A DNA stretch of 64,000 bases from NCBI RefSeq assembly GCF_001625215.2, contig NC_030385.2:7495135-7559134 (forward strand), given 5' to 3'. Source of the stretch: Daucus carota subsp. sativus. Lineage: Eukaryota > Streptophyta > Magnoliopsida > Apiales > Apiaceae. The first letter of the stretch is position 1, and every line of letters begins with the position of its first letter. A program made the translations under genes and the position numbers. Below are positions 60,201 through 64,000 of the stretch, piece after piece. Under the pieces are notes generated by a model, which worked only from the letters and a program-made list of their open reading frames with translations, searched no databases and was not told the origin of the DNA.

Positions 60201-61488
60201 AAGTAAAAAACATGCAAAAAACCTAAACAAGGAAGTATGAGATATGCATATATGAGACCAAACAAGTTGAATAAGCTTATTTTGTTATTCAACAAGAAGT
60301 GACAGTGTAATAAATCTATACTATACTATTAAAGCCTAAACATTAAAAGTTTGGTCGGTCGGTCGTTACATGGGCCGAATTATGGGCCTACTTATATAAT
60401 CAATTATCCTTTTTAACTAAAACTATTATTTTTTTTATATTCTTTAACTAAAAAAAACTCAATTTTCTAAAAATAACATTGGACAACATAGCAACCACCC
60501 TTTTAACCAAAACACATTCTCTTTTTCAGATTCCTAACTAAAAAACCGATTTTCTAAAAATAACACATGCAACATACATATAAAAAAGATAATATTATCA
60601 TATTATAATTATTAATATACAACCGATGATATGTTTCAACTAAATACATTAATATTTTTTTTTAATTACTCCATGTTATCACTTTAAAAGTAATATCATA
60701 TATCTCTACTATTTATTTATACTATACTGTACTGTATATTATAATTTATAATTATTATAATTCTATTAAAACCGAAATATTAATAATTTTATTGATCACT
60801 CGAGTTTTATCAACCGATCGGTATTATTCTACGAGTCTTCTTAGTATATAACATGTTCTAATAAACTTTTTTTATTATCAATTAAGCCAAAACATTTAAA
60901 TATTGGGTTAGTATGATCGATCTGTATTTCAATTAAATTTAAAATAAAGATGATAAAATTACAAATGTTATAAATCACCCGTGCATGACCCGGGTTATAA
61001 GCTAGTAAATAAAAAAAAGGTCCAAATTATCTTATTTGGTCCTTTTTGTCATAGCACTAACTTTCAAGCTTTAGGACAAGGTACAAACTATCGAGATTCT
61101 ATAGAAAAATTAAATGTGATTCATAAAGTTCTATTTATTTTGAGATATTTACACTAATATAGAGCTTATATTTAATGTTTGTGTTGTTGCAAATATACAG
61201 AGATTGCAAATCAAAGCAAGTGCAAGATGCAAGTTTATTACAAGAAACCATAAGGAATCAACGATTTTGCAGATATTGAGTATATAAAAAAAGGGATATA
61301 TTTTGCTACATTCGTAATAATCAAATTTGCCTAAAATAAAGCTGTAATCAGGTGTGTTCTTATAAAGCTAAAATACATGATGCAAACAATAAAAGAGGAC
61401 AACATAGAGAAAATGAAGGCTGAGTAATACCTGATGGTTGTGAATGGGTTTTGTTGAGAAGAAATGGGCTGGAAAGACTTGTCGACAT
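57251..61488 (-). CDS. Small chloroplast membrane protein, At1g42960-like (inner envelope type)
   Basis: Five coding exons on the minus strand: 61431-61488, 58513-58627, 58255-58354, 57811-57882 and 57251-57379, giving 157 residues, all in frame. The Ser/Thr/Lys-rich N-terminus ([20 protein letters not shown]) looks like a transit peptide. One hydrophobic, glycine-rich segment ([20 protein letters not shown]) is followed by a helical Lys/Glu-rich C-terminus ([20 protein letters not shown], then [18 protein letters not shown]). This fits a plant family found in chloroplast inner-envelope proteomes, recalled from Arabidopsis At1g42960; function is unknown. Intron 1 (2.8 kb) is unusually long because it contains a retroposon and a Helitron. 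Confidence 0.8.
58786..59725 (+). mobile_element. Polyadenylated retroposon of unknown family
   Basis: The segment ends in a run of about 15 A and is flanked by a perfect direct repeat TATTATGAAAGAGAT (58771-58785 and 59726-59740), the hallmark of LINE-driven retroposition. It lies in intron 1 of the chloroplast protein gene, opposite in orientation to it. The body has no open frame. It has a CT-rich 5' part with an intron-like GTATCT...CAG stretch, a short GC-rich core (GGCGGTGACGGTGG), a TTAATTGTGCC repeat block, and a 3' part (GACGGTTAGATAATAACTTTC). It could be a retroposed non-coding transcript, a SINE-like element or a truncated LINE. Confidence 0.85.
59265..59415 (+). repeat. Short-period repeat inside the retroposon
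   Basis: (G)GGCGTAAATTGTGCCT or TTAATTGTGCC variants occur about six times at 22-30 base intervals, with varying spacers. Confidence 0.75.
60315..61005 (+). mobile_element. Non-autonomous Helitron
   Basis: Starts TCTATACTATACTATTAAAG after an A, with AAACATTAAAAGTTTGGTCG close behind, and ends with a hairpin (ACCCG/CGGGT around 60977-60996) and CTAG (61002-61005) before T. The 691-bp interior has no open frame. It is related to the minus-strand element at 24406-25703, and lies in the same intron as the retroposon. Confidence 0.88.
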
Positions 61489-61670
61489 GTCTGATTTTTA
61501 CCAACGGAGAAGATGAAAATGTGAGAGCTCAAAGAGAGGGCCTGTTAAACAAACGCTTTGATACTATCCACGCCTTGTACGATGAAAACTATAATTGCCA
61601 GCTGCTTCTTGGACTTGTAGTTAACTCAGTGTAAGTATATTGCTCTTTTTAAACGCATTTTTAACATCAA

Positions 61671-61742
61671 GTCGTTGTAGTATAGTGGTAAGTATTCCCG
61701 CCTGTCACGCGGGTGACCCGGGTTCGATCCCCGGCAGCGGCG
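61671..61742 (+). tRNA. tRNA-Asp(GUC): tRNA-Asp (GUC)
   Basis: 72 bases fold as a tRNA without intron: acceptor GTCGTTG/CAGCGGC plus discriminator G, D arm TAGTATAGTGGTAAGTA, anticodon loop CTGTCAC with GTC at 61704-61706, T arm CCGGGTTCGATCCCCGG. A T-rich Pol III terminator follows directly. It stands between the divergently read chloroplast-protein and MLO genes, 180 bp from the former's start codon. Confidence 0.97.
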
Positions 61743-62579
61743 TATTTTTCCCCCTTTTTACATTTTCATGTTTTTTTCCTTCAGTTTGCTTGTTTCTTCG
61801 ATTCCTTCTTTCTTTCCCTTCTTCATGAGAAGTGCTTTGTTTGTGGGATCTTGCACACTGTAGTTGAAGAAGCTATTCTCATGGAGTTGACCACCTGTGT
61901 ATATTCAATTGGTGATCATAGCGAATCCTAGCTGGTGACTCTTTCCTTTATCAGAATAATAGTTTGTTATTAGTATTTGTTAATTCATAATGGTATTGTT
62001 ATATGTGCAAACGTAATCGAAGGCGAGTGTCGAATAATATTTGTTATAACATAAGAATCTATTGATTATCGGGGTATCATCGATTTTATATGAGCGGGTT
62101 ATTCAACGGTCATTAATAAAATAATAATCATTTTATGTTATATTAATATCGTTGTTATTTTTTAGAATAACATTGATATCACTGTTAGATTTCGATAAAT
62201 AGCATGAACATATATGCATTAATTAAATTTCCACACCGTTGAAAGAGACTATACCTAATATTTAGATGGGTGACAAGAAGAACCTCACTAACGTTCTTTC
62301 ATAACTTGATGGTCCTTGTTTAATAACACTCCTAATAATACTCTGAGGATAAGAGGTATCATTCAAAAACTGGCAAGTGTGCAAATGTTTGCCTACAATT
62401 TACTAACTATTGCATACTACAAACAATCTCCAACATAATTCTGTTACAAACTTCCAAGTCATAATCATTTCATGCCAACAACCACCATTTTGCATGCAAC
62501 ATTGTTTTCTGGCCTCGTTTGAGTTCCATGTTAGACGTAGATTTTCTATAGGAGTAGAGAGGATTAAGGTTTACGAGAA
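61743..62579. other. Intergenic DNA and MLO promoter
   Basis: The T-tract at 61743-61760 terminates the tRNA. No gene is seen to 62579. The MLO leader is expected in the last ~200 bases; no clear TATA motif stood out. Confidence 0.45.
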
Positions 62580-63878
62580 ATGTCTGGAGGAGATGCGCCT
62601 GGTGCGAGGCAGCTTGATCAGACGCCTACATGGGCAGTTGGTCTTGTTTGTGCAGTCATTGTTATTTTCTCCATTTTATTGGAGAAAATTTTGCATTATA
62701 TCGGACATGTAAGTCTTTATTCTATTGCAGTAACTGACTTCTTAATTATTGATTCTTCTAGCTGCAATTTCAACAAAGCACATTTCACAGGTTTTTTTGG
62801 CTTTCTACGTGGTTCTTTTCTCAATTGCTCAATGTTGTTTAGTCTCTTGGATTCGTAATTGTACAATTGATGACAGCTTGTGTATTTCCGTTTAATTATT
62901 TGTTTGGACCTTGTTATGCTTTGCCCCACACCTGCTAATCATGGAGCATTAAGGGCAATGTTTAGAAATTTGAGTTGAAAAACACATGTACTGAAGGAAA
63001 GGCAAGCACCCGACAGATTTGAGGGTTACCCTTTTGATTTTGTTATGTTATTATTTCTTTCTTAGCATTTCCTTTTAATCAGTACAGTTGGCCTTTAGCA
63101 CAAAACTAAAAAAGTGATAGGATCAGTATGTTCTGGAAAAACGCAGGACTTATGGTTCAATAACTGCTTTCAAATTTCCCATGTCTCTCCAGCTACGTCT
63201 CTTTTCTCTCATATTATGGTTTATCCCCCGTCATGTCTAACATGTTGTCCTCACAGATCTCTTTGTAATAGTCATGGCCTTATAGGTAGATTTAGCACAA
63301 AGATGTTTCTTAGTGTCATTTTCCACATTGGTAAACTTTTGGTCTATGGTTTAGTATTTGCGCCAGTATTAAAATATTACTCTTTTCAGTATTTTGAAAA
63401 AAGGCACAAAACAGCCCTCGTCGAAGCTCTTGAGAAGATTAAATCAGGTACAACCACCAGCTTCTATGCAGCTGCTACCAATGTGTATTAGTTTGTCAAC
63501 TGGCCAACTGGAATGATTTTGTGTTCCTTACCGACTCTCCTCATTCACTTTGCAGAGCTCATGATTCTGGGATTCATATCATTACTTCTCACCTTTACGC
63601 AGAGCTACATTGCTAGAATCTGTATTCCAGAGCATATTGCAAACACAATGTTACCATGCGCAAGGCATTCTGAAAGTACTCATCAACCTACACAAGAGGG
63701 TAACCATCAAGGTGGGGGGGAGAATAAAGGTGGGGGTGGCCATGGCGGGGGTGGTGGCCATGGCGGGGGTGGACAGGGCGGGGGTGGACAGGCAGAGGGA
63801 GGAGGGCATCGGAGGCTTTTATGGAACGAGCATAGAATGTTATCAGGAGGAGGAGGTCACCAACGCAAGTGCCATGAT
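62580..63878 (+). CDS. MLO: MLO family membrane protein, 5' exons only
   Basis: Three exons (62580-62708, 63390-63447, 63556-63878) join in frame and end at a GT donor (63879), so the gene continues off the right edge. The start is the family's: RQLDQTPTWAVGLVCAVIVI (first membrane segment), LLEKILHYIGH, then FEKRHKTALVEALEKIKSEL, then a second membrane segment (MILGFISLLLTFTQSYIARI). This is followed by the first extracellular loop with a Gly/His/Gln-rich insert and HRRLLWNEHRMLSGGGGHQRK. MLO proteins have seven membrane segments and act as calmodulin-regulated calcium-channel-like proteins in powdery mildew susceptibility or cell-polarity processes. Clade cannot be judged from this part. 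Confidence 0.93.
63708..63800 (+). repeat. GGCGGGGGTGGCCAT-type coding minisatellite
   Basis: A G-rich array of roughly 15-base units (GGTGGCCATGGCGGGGGTGG, GGACAGGGCGGGGGTGGACA) codes for GGGGHGGGGGHGGGGQGGGG in exon 3 of MLO. The frame is kept because units are multiples of three. Confidence 0.85.
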
Positions 63879-64000
63879 GTAAGTACATCTGGTTCTGTGG
63901 AATTTATATATGTTGGATTCTTACACTCCTTCACTTGATACAATAAACTAACTGGTGGGAGTACTCCTTCCTCCAATTTAATGCCAACTGACATGCATAT

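Noticed and set aside
63610-63888. Other-frame and antisense open frames over the Gly-rich MLO exon
   Set aside because: Caused by the G-rich minisatellite; the spliced MLO frame explains the region.

Overview
This is nuclear DNA from a flowering plant, most likely a eudicot. The genes carry short GT-AG introns, and the proteins are plant types: a U-box/ARM E3 ligase, a clade of PP2C, a plant IRE1 with a DMG activation motif, MLO, a chloroplast membrane protein and HMGB. The intergenic DNA is AT-rich and packed with Helitrons, Stowaway MITEs, Mutator-type MITEs and retroelements. The species cannot be fixed from the sequence alone.

Layout. 1-3391 is the 3' part of a CACTA (En/Spm-type) transposon carrying a spliced TNPA-like gene. 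Its TAGTG terminus lies inside the gag of a Copia retrotransposon, whose remaining gag-pol and 3' LTR run from 3392 to about 7565. From 7.6 to 15.3 kb there are no intact genes: AT-rich DNA, degenerate repeats, a 1.35-kb fold-back element with internal tandem repeats, a Helitron 3' end, MITEs and a long TA microsatellite. A TANGO2-like gene lies at 15430-17328. Two closely related HMGB genes in direct orientation (20112-21092 and 29084-30168) share promoter motifs. About 8 kb of repeats separates them, including two Helitron termini associated with direct repeats and an unrecognised decayed coding fragment.

The right half is gene-dense: a PUB43/44-like U-box ligase (+), an F-box/kelch protein (-), a PP2C phosphatase (-), the ER stress sensor IRE1 (-), a small chloroplast inner-envelope-type protein (-) with a retroposon and a Helitron in its first intron, a tRNA-Asp(GUC), and the first three exons of an MLO gene (+) that runs off the right edge. 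A decayed fragment of plastid 23S rRNA sits at about 40.2-40.5 kb.

The genes do not form one pathway and the neighbourhood looks like ordinary plant synteny. U-box ligase, IRE1 and MLO each touch stress or immunity, but I see no shared regulatory element linking them. I found no convincing undescribed system. The least explained structures are the fold-back element at 10.5-11.9 kb, the two Helitron ends next to direct repeats, the polyadenylated retroposon at 58.8-59.7 kb and the minus-strand coding fragment at 26.8-27.3 kb.
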